From NCBI RefSeq assembly GCF_027913035.1, contig NZ_CP115775.1:1736001-1800000 (forward strand): DNA of 64,000 nucleotides. Direction: 5' to 3'. The translations under genes and the position numbers were made by a program. Below are positions 35,308-44,464 of the stretch, piece by piece; position 1 is the first letter of the stretch; each line of letters starts with the position of its first letter. This DNA comes from Paracoccus albus. Lineage in GTDB: Bacteria > Pseudomonadota > Alphaproteobacteria > Rhodobacterales > Rhodobacteraceae. The notes beneath the pieces were generated by a model. The model did no database searches and was not told where the DNA came from. It saw only the letters and a program-made list of their open reading frames with translations.

Positions 35308-36024
35308 TCAGTCCTTCTTGTCTTTAGCCAAATCCTTGGCCTGCTTGATCCATTCGTCGCGTTCAATGCGACCATGGAACGACAACTGGTCGTCCATGTA
35401 TTCGATCTCTGCCTTTTTCCAGGCGGCGATCTGGTCAAAGTGGAAAACGCCGTTTTCGTGTAGCAGCTCTTCCAGTTTCGGTCCCACGCCCGAGATCAGT
35501 TTCAGGTCGTCCGCACCGCCTTCGCGCGCTTCGCTCAGCAGGTTGGCCGGGCGGGTGCCGACTGCTGCCTTCGGCGCGTCATCAGCCTTTGCGGCACGCT
35601 TTTCGGCCTTTTCCGCTTTCTTCGGCGCGGCTTTCTTGGCGGCAGGCTTGGCTTCGGCAACATAGGATGCGCCGGCGGTGCGTGCACCGATGGCTTCCTT
35701 TACGCCAGACTTGTCGCCGCCTTTTTCCAGCACGTCGGTGACGCGCAGAAGCGTCAGTTGCTGGCGATGGCCACGGGTCCGCTGCGAGCTGTGCTTGCGG
35801 CGGCGCTTGACATAGGTGATGACCTTGTCAGCCTTGATCTGTTCGATCACTTCGGCCTGAACGGCAGCACCGTCAACCAGCGGCGCGCCGACGGTCGAAC
35901 CCACCATCAGAATTTCGTTGAACTGGACTGTTTCACCAGCATTAGCGGCCAGCTTTTCCACGCGCAGCACGTCGCCCGCCTGAACGCGGTACTGTTTGCC
36001 GCCCGTTTTGAGAACTGCGAACAT
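35308..36024 (-). CDS. rplU: 50S ribosomal protein L21 with C-terminal helix-hairpin-helix extension
   Basis: A 238-residue protein, more than twice the usual length of about 103. Residues 1-101 are canonical L21 ([14 protein letters not shown], then KRRRKHS and RGHRQ). Residues 102-170 are an Ala/Lys linker with [12 protein letters not shown] repeats. Residues about 171-235 form a helix-hairpin-helix-like domain, [18 protein letters not shown] followed by FHFDQIAAW. Such fused L21 proteins are known in Rhodobacteraceae, and a similar domain ends NuoE in the same group. The domain's role on the ribosome is unknown. It is followed by rpmA. Confidence 0.95.
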   Translation of the reverse strand: MFAVLKTGGKQYRVQAGDVLRVEKLAANAGETVQFNEILMVGSTVGAPLVDGAAVQAEVIEQIKADKVITYVKRRRKHSSQRTRGHRQQLTLLRVTDVLEKGGDKSGVKEAIGARTAGASYVAEAKPAAKKAAPKKAEKAEKRAAKADDAPKAAVGTRPANLLSEAREGGADDLKLISGVGPKLEELLHENGVFHFDQIAAWKKAEIEYMDDQLSFHGRIERDEWIKQAKDLAKDKKD

Positions 36025-36326
36025 TCATCTTTCCTTCGTATCCCGCATCCTGCGGCCCCGGCAAATTCCCGGCGTTGGGGGAGGTTTTCCCGCCTTCGGA
36101 CAGCGCACCCTTATGGGTGATGGTTCAAAAACATAGCACCGGTCAAAGGCTCTCGCCCGACCGGTAGCGCGCATATGGGGGATTCGGCGCAACAAGTCAA
36201 GCTTCGGCGGGCCCGATTTGTCCACGCATTTCCCGCGCTTTCGTATTATTGCACGATTTCAGGCCGTCTTGAAACCCCGCCCGCACCTGCTATCAGGGGC
36301 GCAACCCTGTCTGAAAGGATGTTGCC
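36025..36326. other. Divergent intergenic region rplU / tkt
   Basis: This gap of about 300 bp holds the promoters for rplU-rpmA (minus) and tkt (plus). There is a 6-bp inverted repeat CCGGTC / GACCGG near 36138-36163 that may be part of the rplU leader. I see no clear -35/-10 pair and no further gene. Confidence 0.4.
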
Positions 36327-38345
36327 ATGGACCTCGAAGCCCGCCGCAAGGCCGACCCACAGCATTGGAACCTCGCCACCGCGATCCGCGTCCTGGCAAT
36401 GGATGCCGTCCAGGCGGCCAATTCCGGCCATCCCGGTATGCCTATGGGCATGGCCGATGTCGCCACAGTGCTGTTCACCAAGCACCTGAAGTTTGACCCG
36501 AAAGCGCCGAACTGGTTCGACCGCGACCGCTTCATCCTGTCAGCTGGCCACGGCTCTATGCTGCTATATGCGCTGCTCTATCTGACGGGCTATGAGGATA
36601 TGACGCTGGAAGAGGTCAAGAACTTCCGCCAGTGGGGCTCCAAAACGGCCGGCCACCCGGAATACGGCCATGCCGACGGGATTGAGACGACGACCGGTCC
36701 GCTGGGCCAGGGCATCGCCAACTCGGTCGGCTTTGCGATGGCCGAAGAAGCCGCGCGCGCCGAGTTCGGCGAAGAGGTCTGCGATCACCGCACATGGGTT
36801 ATCGCCGGTGACGGCTGCCTGATGGAAGGCATCAGCCAAGAGGCGATTTCGCTGGCAGGTGCACAGGGTCTCGGCAAACTGATCGTGCTGTGGGACAATA
36901 ACAACATCACGATCGACGGTCGCGTCACGCTGGCCGATAAGACCAACCAGCATGAACGGTTTGCCGCTTCGGGCTGGCGCGTTCTGTCCTGCGACGGCCA
37001 TGACGCGGCGGATATCGACCGTGTTCTGACCGCCGCCAAGGAATCCGATGGCCGGCCGACGCTGGTCGATTGCAAGACCATCATCGGATTCGGCTCTGCC
37101 AAGAAGCAGGATACCTCAGGGGCGCACGGCTCTCCCCTTGGTGAAGAGGAAATCGCGGCGACCCGTCGCGCCTATGGCTGGGATCATGCGGAGTTCGTTA
37201 TCCCGGACGACATCCTGAGCCAATGGCGCGAGGCCGGCTCGCGTGGTGCCGAAGACCGCGACGCATGGCAGAAGCGCGTCGACGCCCTGCCCGGCGACAC
37301 GCGCGACGAATTCGCACGCCGCATCTCGCATGAGGTCAGCCCGAAGCTCCGCCCAGCGATTGCCGCGTTGAAAGAACAGGCGCTTGAAGGCCAGCACAAG
37401 GTTGCCACCCGCAAGGCCTCCGAAATGGTACTGGAGGTAATCAACCCGCTTCTGCCGGAAATGTTCGGCGGCTCTGCCGACCTGACAGGTTCGAACAACA
37501 CCAAGACCGGCGATCTGGGCATTTTCGATCTGCAAAACCGTGGCGGCCGCTACGTCCATTTCGGCATCCGCGAACATGGTATGGCCGCGGCCATGAACGG
37601 GATATTCCTTCACGGCGGATATCGCCCCTATGGCGGCACTTTCCTGACCTTCACCGATTACGCACGCGGCGCGATGCGCCTGTCTGCCCTGATGCAGGTC
37701 GCGCCGATCTATGTTATGACGCATGACAGCATCGGGTTGGGAGAGGACGGACCGACCCACCAGCCGGTCGAGCATCTGTCGATCTGCCGCGCGACGCCGA
37801 ACACTTTGGTTCTGCGTCCCTGCGACCTGATCGAAACGGCGGAGGCATGGGAAATCGCGTTGGAAACCACTGACGCGCCCTCGGTTATGGCCCTGTCGCG
37901 CCAGAACCTGCCGCTGCTGCGCGAAGATGCGGGTGAAAACCGCTCTGCCAAGGGCGCCTATATCCTGCGCGAGGCATCTGCCGAGCCGAAGGTGATCCTG
38001 ATCGCCTCTGGTTCCGAAGTGGAAATCGCCGTGAATGCGCGGGAGACCCTGGAAGCTGCGGGCATCCCGACCCGCGTGGTTTCCATCCCGAGCATGGAGC
38101 TTTTCCGCGACCAGCCCGAATCCTATCGCCGCGAGGTCCTGCCCAAAGGGACCGCGCGTATCGGAATTGAGGCAGGCGTTCGTCAAAGCTGGGACTGGCT
38201 GCTTCTTGGCGAAGGCGGATCAGAAACAACCTCGGCCTTTATCGGTATGTCGGGCTTCGGTGCCTCTGCCCCCGCAGATGTCCTTTACAAGGAGTTCGGC
38301 ATCACCCCGGAAAATGTCGTCAAGGTGGCGAAGGAACTGGTTTGA
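36327..38345 (+). CDS. tkt: Transketolase
   Basis: A 672-residue thiamine-diphosphate enzyme of the pentose phosphate / Calvin pathway. Visible motifs are [12 protein letters not shown] near 32-43, the ThDP motif GDGCLMEG near 158-165 with NN about 30 residues later, the catalytic Glu region around [14 protein letters not shown] near 412-425 and the [14 protein letters not shown] segment near 471-484. Length is typical. GAAAGG precedes the start. Confidence 0.96.
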   Translation: MDLEARRKADPQHWNLATAIRVLAMDAVQAANSGHPGMPMGMADVATVLFTKHLKFDPKAPNWFDRDRFILSAGHGSMLLYALLYLTGYEDMTLEEVKNFRQWGSKTAGHPEYGHADGIETTTGPLGQGIANSVGFAMAEEAARAEFGEEVCDHRTWVIAGDGCLMEGISQEAISLAGAQGLGKLIVLWDNNNITIDGRVTLADKTNQHERFAASGWRVLSCDGHDAADIDRVLTAAKESDGRPTLVDCKTIIGFGSAKKQDTSGAHGSPLGEEEIAATRRAYGWDHAEFVIPDDILSQWREAGSRGAEDRDAWQKRVDALPGDTRDEFARRISHEVSPKLRPAIAALKEQALEGQHKVATRKASEMVLEVINPLLPEMFGGSADLTGSNNTKTGDLGIFDLQNRGGRYVHFGIREHGMAAAMNGIFLHGGYRPYGGTFLTFTDYARGAMRLSALMQVAPIYVMTHDSIGLGEDGPTHQPVEHLSICRATPNTLVLRPCDLIETAEAWEIALETTDAPSVMALSRQNLPLLREDAGENRSAKGAYILREASAEPKVILIASGSEVEIAVNARETLEAAGIPTRVVSIPSMELFRDQPESYRREVLPKGTARIGIEAGVRQSWDWLLLGEGGSETTSAFIGMSGFGASAPADVLYKEFGITPENVVKVAKELV

Positions 38346-38383
38346 TCGCAATCGCACCTTCAACGCATTGCACTGACAGCGGG

Positions 38384-38408
38384 CCGCAGCGAAACAGATT
38401 CGCTGCGG
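38384..38408 (+). terminator. Hairpin after tkt
   Basis: Perfect 10-bp arms CCGCAGCGAA / TTCGCTGCGG with a 5-nt loop, 38 bp after the tkt stop and only 13 bp before the next ATG. No T-run follows. Confidence 0.45.
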
Positions 38409-38421
38409 CTTCGGCTTCCTG

Positions 38422-39354
38422 ATGCGCGCCCTGCCACGTGCCTTTGCCCTTTTCGGGCGTGAGCGTGACGGCAGGGGCCTGCCGCATGGCAACGATCAGA
38501 CACGCGGCATCATTTTCCTGCTGCTGTCCGTCTTCGTTTTCACGCTGATGGATGCGACGGCAAAATATCTGGGGCAGTTCTATTCCCCTGCGCAGGTCGT
38601 CTGGGCGCGTTATATGGGCAATCTGGCCGTGGTGCTGATCTTCTACCGCGCGCGCTTTTTACCCAGCCTTCGCTCTCGCCAGCCGATGTTCCAGCTGGTG
38701 CGGGCCTTGTGCCAGCTTGCCTCTGTTTCGCTGTTCTTCACCGCCATCCAGTATATCGGCATCGCTGAGGCGACGGCGATCATGGATATGAACCCTGTGC
38801 TGATTACCCTTGGGGCGGCGCTGTTTCTGGGGGAATCGGTCGGCTGGCGCCGCATTGCCGGTATCGTCGCCGCGATGATCGGCGCAATGATCATCATCCG
38901 CCCCGGATTCGGGGTCTTTCACCCCGCATCCATCCTGACGCTGATCGGGGCGTTCACCTATGCAGGCGGCGCCTTGCTGACGAGGGTCGTGCGGACGGAT
39001 TCTCTTGCCACCTCGCTGATCTGGACCGTGGTTGTCGGCAGCATCGCCAGCAGCCTTGTGGTGCCGTTCTTCTGGCAAGCGATCGAGGTTCAGCACCTTT
39101 GGGCCTTTTTCCTGATCGGCCTTTTCGGCGCGGTGTCGCAGGCGCTGCTGATCCACGCATTTTCTCTGGCAGAGGCAGGGGCAATCGCACCTTTCGGATA
39201 CACAGGACTGGTCTGGGCGGCGCTGTGGGGCTGGCTTTTCTGGGGCGTGCTGCCCGACCGATGGACCGTAATCGGCGCGTCGATCATCGTCGCCGCTGGT
39301 CTGTATATCTGGTATCGGGAAAGCCGTCTGGCCAATGGACAAAGCCGCGGATGA
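38422..39354 (+). CDS. DMT-superfamily EamA transporter
   Basis: A 310-residue protein with ten transmembrane helices forming two EamA repeats (residues about 30-155 and 165-300). Signature stretches are the ATAKYLGQF region near TM1 and GEAxxW-like PDRWTVIGASIIV near the end. It probably exports a metabolite or amino acid. The ATG at 38422 lies 13 bp after the tkt hairpin and has no clear ribosome site. Its stop overlaps the next start (ATGA). Confidence 0.85.
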   Translation: MRALPRAFALFGRERDGRGLPHGNDQTRGIIFLLLSVFVFTLMDATAKYLGQFYSPAQVVWARYMGNLAVVLIFYRARFLPSLRSRQPMFQLVRALCQLASVSLFFTAIQYIGIAEATAIMDMNPVLITLGAALFLGESVGWRRIAGIVAAMIGAMIIIRPGFGVFHPASILTLIGAFTYAGGALLTRVVRTDSLATSLIWTVVVGSIASSLVVPFFWQAIEVQHLWAFFLIGLFGAVSQALLIHAFSLAEAGAIAPFGYTGLVWAALWGWLFWGVLPDRWTVIGASIIVAAGLYIWYRESRLANGQSRG

Positions 39355-40253
39355 GTGACAGCCGAAACAACGATGAAGCCGAGCAGGTCGATCTTGCCGA
39401 CCGCATCGCCAATGCTGCCTTCCTTGCCGTCATGGGGTTTGCCCAATTGCTGCCTTATAAGAAGCGCATTCCGCTGGTCGGCTGGATCTTTTCGCGGGCA
39501 CTTGGACCTGTTGCAGGCTGGTCGCGCCGGGCAGAACAAAACCTTGCCCTAGCCATGCCGAATCTCTCCCAAAAGGACCGCAGGGAAATCGCCCGTCATG
39601 TCCTGAACAATGCCGGCCGCTCTATGGCAGAGATCTATTCGGGCGAAGAGTTCACCAACCGCATCCGCGCATCCGCGCCGCTCACGGGTCCGGGCCTTCC
39701 AGCGTTGGAACAAGCTGCGGCCGAGGACCGACCCGTCATTCTCGCCTGCGCCCATTTCGGCAATTACGACGCGATGCGGGCGGCCTTGTCGGCGCGCGGC
39801 TGGCCCGTGGGTGCATTATACCGGCCAATGAACAATCCGGCTTTCAACGCGCATTACATCCCCGCGATGCGCAATATCGCAGAACCGATATTTCCGCGCG
39901 GTCGCGCCGGCTTTGCTGCCATGCTGAAATTCCTGCGCGGTGGCGGGATGCTGGCACTTGGCTTCGACCAGTTTGTGCATGACGGAACGGCGCTGCAATT
40001 TTTCGGCCTGCCTTCCCGCACCGTTCTGACCCCGGCAGAGCTGGCGCTGCGCTATGATGCGCTGCTGGTGCCGATCGCGGGGGTTCGGCAAGCGGATGGT
40101 CTAAGCTTTTCAGTCGAGGTCGGGACGCCCATTCCACATGGCTCCGCAGAGGAAATGATGCAGGCCCTGAACGATGATCTCGAACGACAGATCAGGACGC
40201 ATCCCGGTCAGTGGTTCTGGGTTCACCGGCGATGGAAGAAGCGCGGCGGCTGA
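39351..40253 (+). CDS. LpxL/HtrB-like lysophospholipid acyltransferase
   Basis: A 300-residue membrane-associated acyltransferase. The HX4D catalytic motif is HFGNYD near residue 124, followed by LYRPMNNP and the GFDQFVHDG region near 205. The family adds secondary acyl chains to lipid A or acylates lysophospholipids. Its start overlaps the stop of the EamA transporter gene, so the two are coupled. It may act on lipid A or another lipid; the specific acceptor is unknown. Confidence 0.85.
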   Translation: MSDSRNNDEAEQVDLADRIANAAFLAVMGFAQLLPYKKRIPLVGWIFSRALGPVAGWSRRAEQNLALAMPNLSQKDRREIARHVLNNAGRSMAEIYSGEEFTNRIRASAPLTGPGLPALEQAAAEDRPVILACAHFGNYDAMRAALSARGWPVGALYRPMNNPAFNAHYIPAMRNIAEPIFPRGRAGFAAMLKFLRGGGMLALGFDQFVHDGTALQFFGLPSRTVLTPAELALRYDALLVPIAGVRQADGLSFSVEVGTPIPHGSAEEMMQALNDDLERQIRTHPGQWFWVHRRWKKRGG

Positions 40254-40301
40254 CAGGTCTATCCGCCGCCGCGTGAAGACATCGCTTCGTCGAAGCGTGC
40301 T

Positions 40302-42266
40302 CTAACCCGGCAACTCCCTCGGCGATTTACCACCATTGCCGTCGCTGGCACTTTCTTCCTCGTCCGGCTGACTGCCTTCGCCGTCGCCCTTACGGACAGC
40401 CTTCGCCTCTGCCTTGGCCTGTTCGCGCTGTTTACTGCTTTCTTCCGCCTCGCGACGGATCTTTTCTGCCAGCTCGGGCGGCATCATGGACACGATGCGC
40501 ATGCCCGGCTTTCCAGTCAGTTCTTCATCCCGGCCCACGAAACGCACACTGCCGTCCTGCACGACAGCCAGCGGGATCGCGCCTTCCCGTGCGGCCTGCC
40601 AGTCCTCCAGCGTATATTCCTCTGTCAGGCGGGTGGCGCGGAAAATCCAGCCATCAGCGAGCAGTTCGAGATATTGCGCCAGTGTGCGCCCACCATTGAC
40701 GCCCTGCCCGCCAAGCTGGTTCGGCAGAGCATGACGCGCCTGATCCTCTTTGACGCGCGAAATCTGCCAGATCGCATTGCGTCCGAATTCCGGCGCAAGG
40801 TCGGTCGTGACAAGGGTGTTATAGGCGTCGTTGTCGGACGCAGCAAAAATCGTGGAATAGCTGATAAACTCGACACCGTGATCGGCGCTTTCCGACAGGA
40901 TGTCACCGTAATAAGTATGCACGCCCGCCGCCCTGGCAGAGCGCAACTGCCCACGGTTCGGATCGGTCACAAGCACCTGAACCCCCGCATTCTCCAACGC
41001 CTGCGCAAGCCCGGTGGTGAAGCTTGACCCACCGACAATAATCATGCCCGGCGTTTCGGATGAGGTCAGCCCCAGCTTCTGCGCCAGCGGCTTCAGCGTG
41101 AAACCATGCAGAACGACAGTTGTCAGCACCAGAACGAATGCCAGCGGCTGCAACACCGCGCCATCAGCCACGCCTTCCGCCACAAGGCGTTGGGCGAAGA
41201 TGCCGGAAATGGCCAGAAGGACCACCCCACGTGGGCCGGTAAATGCCACCAGCAGACGCTCATTCATCGGGATAGAGGTCCCGGCGAGAGAGAGCAGCAC
41301 CGTCAGCGGTCGCACCAGCAGGATAACCGAGAAAATGAACAGCGCAGAGCGCCAGTTCAGCAGATCCAGCGTTTCCAGTTGCACATTCGCTGCCAGCAAG
41401 ATGAACACACCCGACAGCAGCAAGGTCGTCGCCTGCTCTTTGAAGCGATAGATCTCTGTGTATGACGGCAGATTGGCGTTGGCGATGATCAGCCCCATGA
41501 CCGTCACGGCCAGCAGCCCCGATTCATGCAGCACCGCATCCGATACCGCGAAAACCGCCAGAACCAGAACGAACAACAGCGGCACCTTCATATATTCCGG
41601 CACAAGTGAGCGGCGGAAGACATTGACCACAAGCAAGGCCGCGCCAAACCCAACGAGGGCCGCGAAGGATATGCCCCAGATAATCGTCCAGATCGCACTC
41701 GCGACGCTTTGCTGCTGCTGGATGACCATGACAACGACAAAAGCGACGACGCCGACAAGGGCGCCAACCGCGTCATTTACGATGGCTTCCCATTGCAGAA
41801 GCTGTGCCGGGCGGTTGTGCAGCTTGGCGGCCCGAAGCAGTGGCGCGATCACGGTCGGGCCCGTAACGATCATGACACCGCCGAAAACGACAGAGGTTTC
41901 CCAGCTGAGACCGGCGATAAAAATCAGCGCCAGCGAAGACAACAGCCAACCCAAGGGCGCCCCGATGACAACCAGTCGCCTGACGCCCGGCCCCGCATCC
42001 TCAAGCTGCTTGAAGTTCAGCGTCAGCCCGCCTTCGAACAGGATCACCGCCACAGCCAGAGAAATCATCGGCCCCGTCAATGCGCCGATATCACGCGACG
42101 GAACGAAGATGCCGGTGAAGGGGCCAAGCGCCAGACCCGCAATCAGCATCATGACGATACCGGGTAGCCTGAAACGCCAGGCCAGCCACTGCGCACCAAC
42201 ACCGACGACGCCGACTAAAGCGAATGCCTGAACGGGGCTAAGCCCGGCTTCTGCGGAAATTGCCAT
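40302..42266 (-). CDS. CPA1 Na+/H+ (K+/H+) antiporter with C-terminal TrkA/RCK domains
   Basis: A 654-residue protein. Residues about 10-395 contain 12-13 transmembrane helices with the NhaP-type motifs VILFEGGLTLN near 80-90 and EAIVNDAVGALVG near 161-173, the Asp-containing transport site. Residues about 402-520 form a Rossmann TrkA-N-like domain (MIIVGGSSFTTGLAQ), then a TrkA-C-like domain, and a Lys/Glu-rich tail. It exports Na+ or K+ in exchange for protons and is probably gated by nucleotide binding. The start at 42266 has AAGGA 7 nt upstream. Confidence 0.9.
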   Translation of the reverse strand: MAISAEAGLSPVQAFALVGVVGVGAQWLAWRFRLPGIVMMLIAGLALGPFTGIFVPSRDIGALTGPMISLAVAVILFEGGLTLNFKQLEDAGPGVRRLVVIGAPLGWLLSSLALIFIAGLSWETSVVFGGVMIVTGPTVIAPLLRAAKLHNRPAQLLQWEAIVNDAVGALVGVVAFVVVMVIQQQQSVASAIWTIIWGISFAALVGFGAALLVVNVFRRSLVPEYMKVPLLFVLVLAVFAVSDAVLHESGLLAVTVMGLIIANANLPSYTEIYRFKEQATTLLLSGVFILLAANVQLETLDLLNWRSALFIFSVILLVRPLTVLLSLAGTSIPMNERLLVAFTGPRGVVLLAISGIFAQRLVAEGVADGAVLQPLAFVLVLTTVVLHGFTLKPLAQKLGLTSSETPGMIIVGGSSFTTGLAQALENAGVQVLVTDPNRGQLRSARAAGVHTYYGDILSESADHGVEFISYSTIFAASDNDAYNTLVTTDLAPEFGRNAIWQISRVKEDQARHALPNQLGGQGVNGGRTLAQYLELLADGWIFRATRLTEEYTLEDWQAAREGAIPLAVVQDGSVRFVGRDEELTGKPGMRIVSMMPPELAEKIRREAEESSKQREQAKAEAKAVRKGDGEGSQPDEEESASDGNGGKSPRELPG

Positions 42267-42426
42267 GGATATTCCTTCGATCAATCATCGGCCAACCGTT
42301 GGTTATGCGATTCTGTTCCCCATCTATCGCAACCGAATGTTGTTTTTTTTGACAAGATTGACGAGTAACACTGATTAAGCTAGGGCAATTCGCGTCTGCA
42401 TCCGGCAGACGAACGAGGGGCGTAGA

Positions 42427-42444
42427 ATGGCGTCCCATTTTTAA
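42427..42444 (+). CDS. Putative 5-codon upstream ORF in the helicase leader
   Basis: ATG-GCG-TCC-CAT-TTT-TAA, encoding MASHF, is preceded by GAGGGG at about 6 nt spacing, a better ribosome site than that of the helicase gene 49 bp downstream. It could be a translated leader peptide that affects helicase expression, or chance. Confidence 0.25.
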   Translation: MASHF

Positions 42445-42475
42445 TCTGCGCAATTAGTGCAGCATATGGACGCAA

Positions 42476-44464
42476 ATGATCAAATTTTCCGACCTTAAGT
42501 TAGATCCGAAAGTACTCAAGGCGATTGCCGAAGCGGGTTATGAAAACCCGACCCCGATTCAGGCGGGCGCTATCCCTCCGGCTCTGGAGGGGCGCGATGT
42601 CCTTGGCATCGCCCAGACCGGCACCGGCAAGACAGCCAGCTTTACGCTGCCGATGATCACACGCCTGTCTCGGGGCCGGGCGCGGGCGCGTATGCCGCGC
42701 AGCCTCGTGCTGTGTCCGACGCGCGAACTCGCCGCGCAGGTGGCCGAGAATTTCGACATTTACGCCAAGAACACCCGCCTGACCAAGGCACTGCTGATCG
42801 GCGGGGTTTCCTTTGCCGAGCAGGATAAGCTGATCGACCGGGGCGTAGATGTGCTGATCGCCACACCGGGCCGGCTGCTGGACCATTTCGAGCGCGGCAA
42901 GCTGCTGCTGACCGGGGTGGAGGTCATGGTTGTGGACGAAGCCGACCGGATGCTGGATATGGGCTTCATCCCCGATATCGAACGCATCTTCCAGCTGACG
43001 CCTTTCACCCGCCAGACGTTGTTCTTCAGTGCCACGATGGCGCCCGAGATCGAGCGCATCACCAACACCTTCCTGCATTCGCCCGAACGGATCGAGGTCG
43101 CGCGTCAGGCGACAACCTCTGAGACCATCACCCAGAAGCTGGTCGAGATAACACCGACCCGCAAAGATCAGACCGCCAAGCAGAAGCGCGAATTGCTGCG
43201 CGCGCTGATCGAAGCAGAGGGAGAACCGCTGAAAAACGCGATCATTTTCTGCAACCGTAAAACCGAAGTCGATATCGTCGCCAAATCCCTGAAAGCGCAC
43301 GGTTTTGATGCGGCACCGATTCACGGCGACCTGGACCAGACGCAGCGCATGAAAACGCTGGATGCCTTTCGCGATGGCAGCCTTCGCTTCCTGGTCGCCT
43401 CTGACGTCGCCGCGCGCGGGCTGGATATTCCGGCGGTCAGCCACGTTTTCAACTTTGACCTGCCCAGCCACGCTGAAGACTACGTTCACCGCATTGGCCG
43501 CACCGGTCGCGCGGGACGCCAGGGCACGGCCTATTCGATTGCGACACCGGCGGATGAAAAATATCTGGCTGGTATCGAAAATCTGGTGAAGCAGGCCCTG
43601 CCGCGTGCCAACCCGCCAGAAGGCTTCTCCCTGTCCGATGCCGCGCGCTCTGCCCCGCGCGAGAGCAGTCGCAGCGGCGGACGGTCGCGCTCGCGCTCTC
43701 GCCGCGACGACCGGCGCGAGGAACCTACGCAGGAGGCGCAAGACCCGCAGGAACAGCCCAAAAGCGACAGCCGCCAGAATGCTCGCCCGGAACAGCGCGG
43801 CGACAATCGCGGTAATCAGCAAAGCGACCGCCGCAATGACCGTCGCCGCGACGACAATCGCGATGGTGGCAGGCAGGTTCAGGGCATGGGCGATCATGTC
43901 CCCGATTTCCTGAAGCACAGCTTCGCCGACGCGCTTGCCGCCACAGCAACGGCGATGGAACAGAACGACGTTGCAGAGGCTAAGAAAAAGGCCGATCAGC
44001 AACGCGCCAAGGACAAGAAGCGCAAGGCCGAGGAAGCCGCGAAAGAGGAGGTGGCTGAACAAGCCGCTGCGCCCGATGAGCAGGCCGACAATGCGGATGT
44101 CGCTAAGGACGCTCCTGAAGCGGCGGCCGAAGAAAAACCCAAGCCCACGCGCCGCCGTCGCACCAAGAAGGCGGCCGATCCGGCGCCGGAAGCGGATGCC
44201 GAATCGGAAACGAAGCCCACAGAAGCTGAGGCAGCGCCAGAAGCAACACCGGACGCAGAGCCCGTGGAAAAGCCCAAGCGCCGCCGCGCCCCGCGCAAAA
44301 CCGCGGCCAAAGCGACCAAAACCGATGAGACGGCTGCTGCGGCGGATGAGGCCAAGGAAACAGACGCTGCACCAGAAGCGGCACCGGCCAAGCCGAAACG
44401 TCGCAGCACGCGCAGCCGCAAAACACCCCCTCCCGCCGAGCAATCGGACACGCCAGAAAGCTGA
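42476..44464 (+). CDS. DEAD-box RNA helicase (RhlE-like) with long disordered tail
   Basis: A 662-residue protein. The helicase core (residues about 1-380) shows the Q motif PTPIQ, AQTGTGKT at 46-53, DEAD at 154-157, SAT at 185-187 and the HRIGRTGRAGR segment near 340. Residues about 385-660 are low complexity: first Arg/Ser/Asp/Gln-rich, then Ala/Lys/Glu-rich, ending RRSTRSRKTPPPAEQ. Such tails bind RNA non-specifically and may drive condensation. It unwinds RNA in ribosome assembly or decay. The ribosome site is weak; a longer leader with a small ORF lies upstream. It overlaps lnt (TGATG). Confidence 0.93.
   Translation: MIKFSDLKLDPKVLKAIAEAGYENPTPIQAGAIPPALEGRDVLGIAQTGTGKTASFTLPMITRLSRGRARARMPRSLVLCPTRELAAQVAENFDIYAKNTRLTKALLIGGVSFAEQDKLIDRGVDVLIATPGRLLDHFERGKLLLTGVEVMVVDEADRMLDMGFIPDIERIFQLTPFTRQTLFFSATMAPEIERITNTFLHSPERIEVARQATTSETITQKLVEITPTRKDQTAKQKRELLRALIEAEGEPLKNAIIFCNRKTEVDIVAKSLKAHGFDAAPIHGDLDQTQRMKTLDAFRDGSLRFLVASDVAARGLDIPAVSHVFNFDLPSHAEDYVHRIGRTGRAGRQGTAYSIATPADEKYLAGIENLVKQALPRANPPEGFSLSDAARSAPRESSRSGGRSRSRSRRDDRREEPTQEAQDPQEQPKSDSRQNARPEQRGDNRGNQQSDRRNDRRRDDNRDGGRQVQGMGDHVPDFLKHSFADALAATATAMEQNDVAEAKKKADQQRAKDKKRKAEEAAKEEVAEQAAAPDEQADNADVAKDAPEAAAEEKPKPTRRRRTKKAADPAPEADAESETKPTEAEAAPEATPDAEPVEKPKRRRAPRKTAAKATKTDETAAAADEAKETDAAPEAAPAKPKRRSTRSRKTPPPAEQSDTPES

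Noticed and set aside
40263..40310. Short palindrome CGCTTCG-T-CGAAGCG between the acyltransferase and antiporter genes
   Set aside because: Loop too short and no T-run; I do not call it a terminator.
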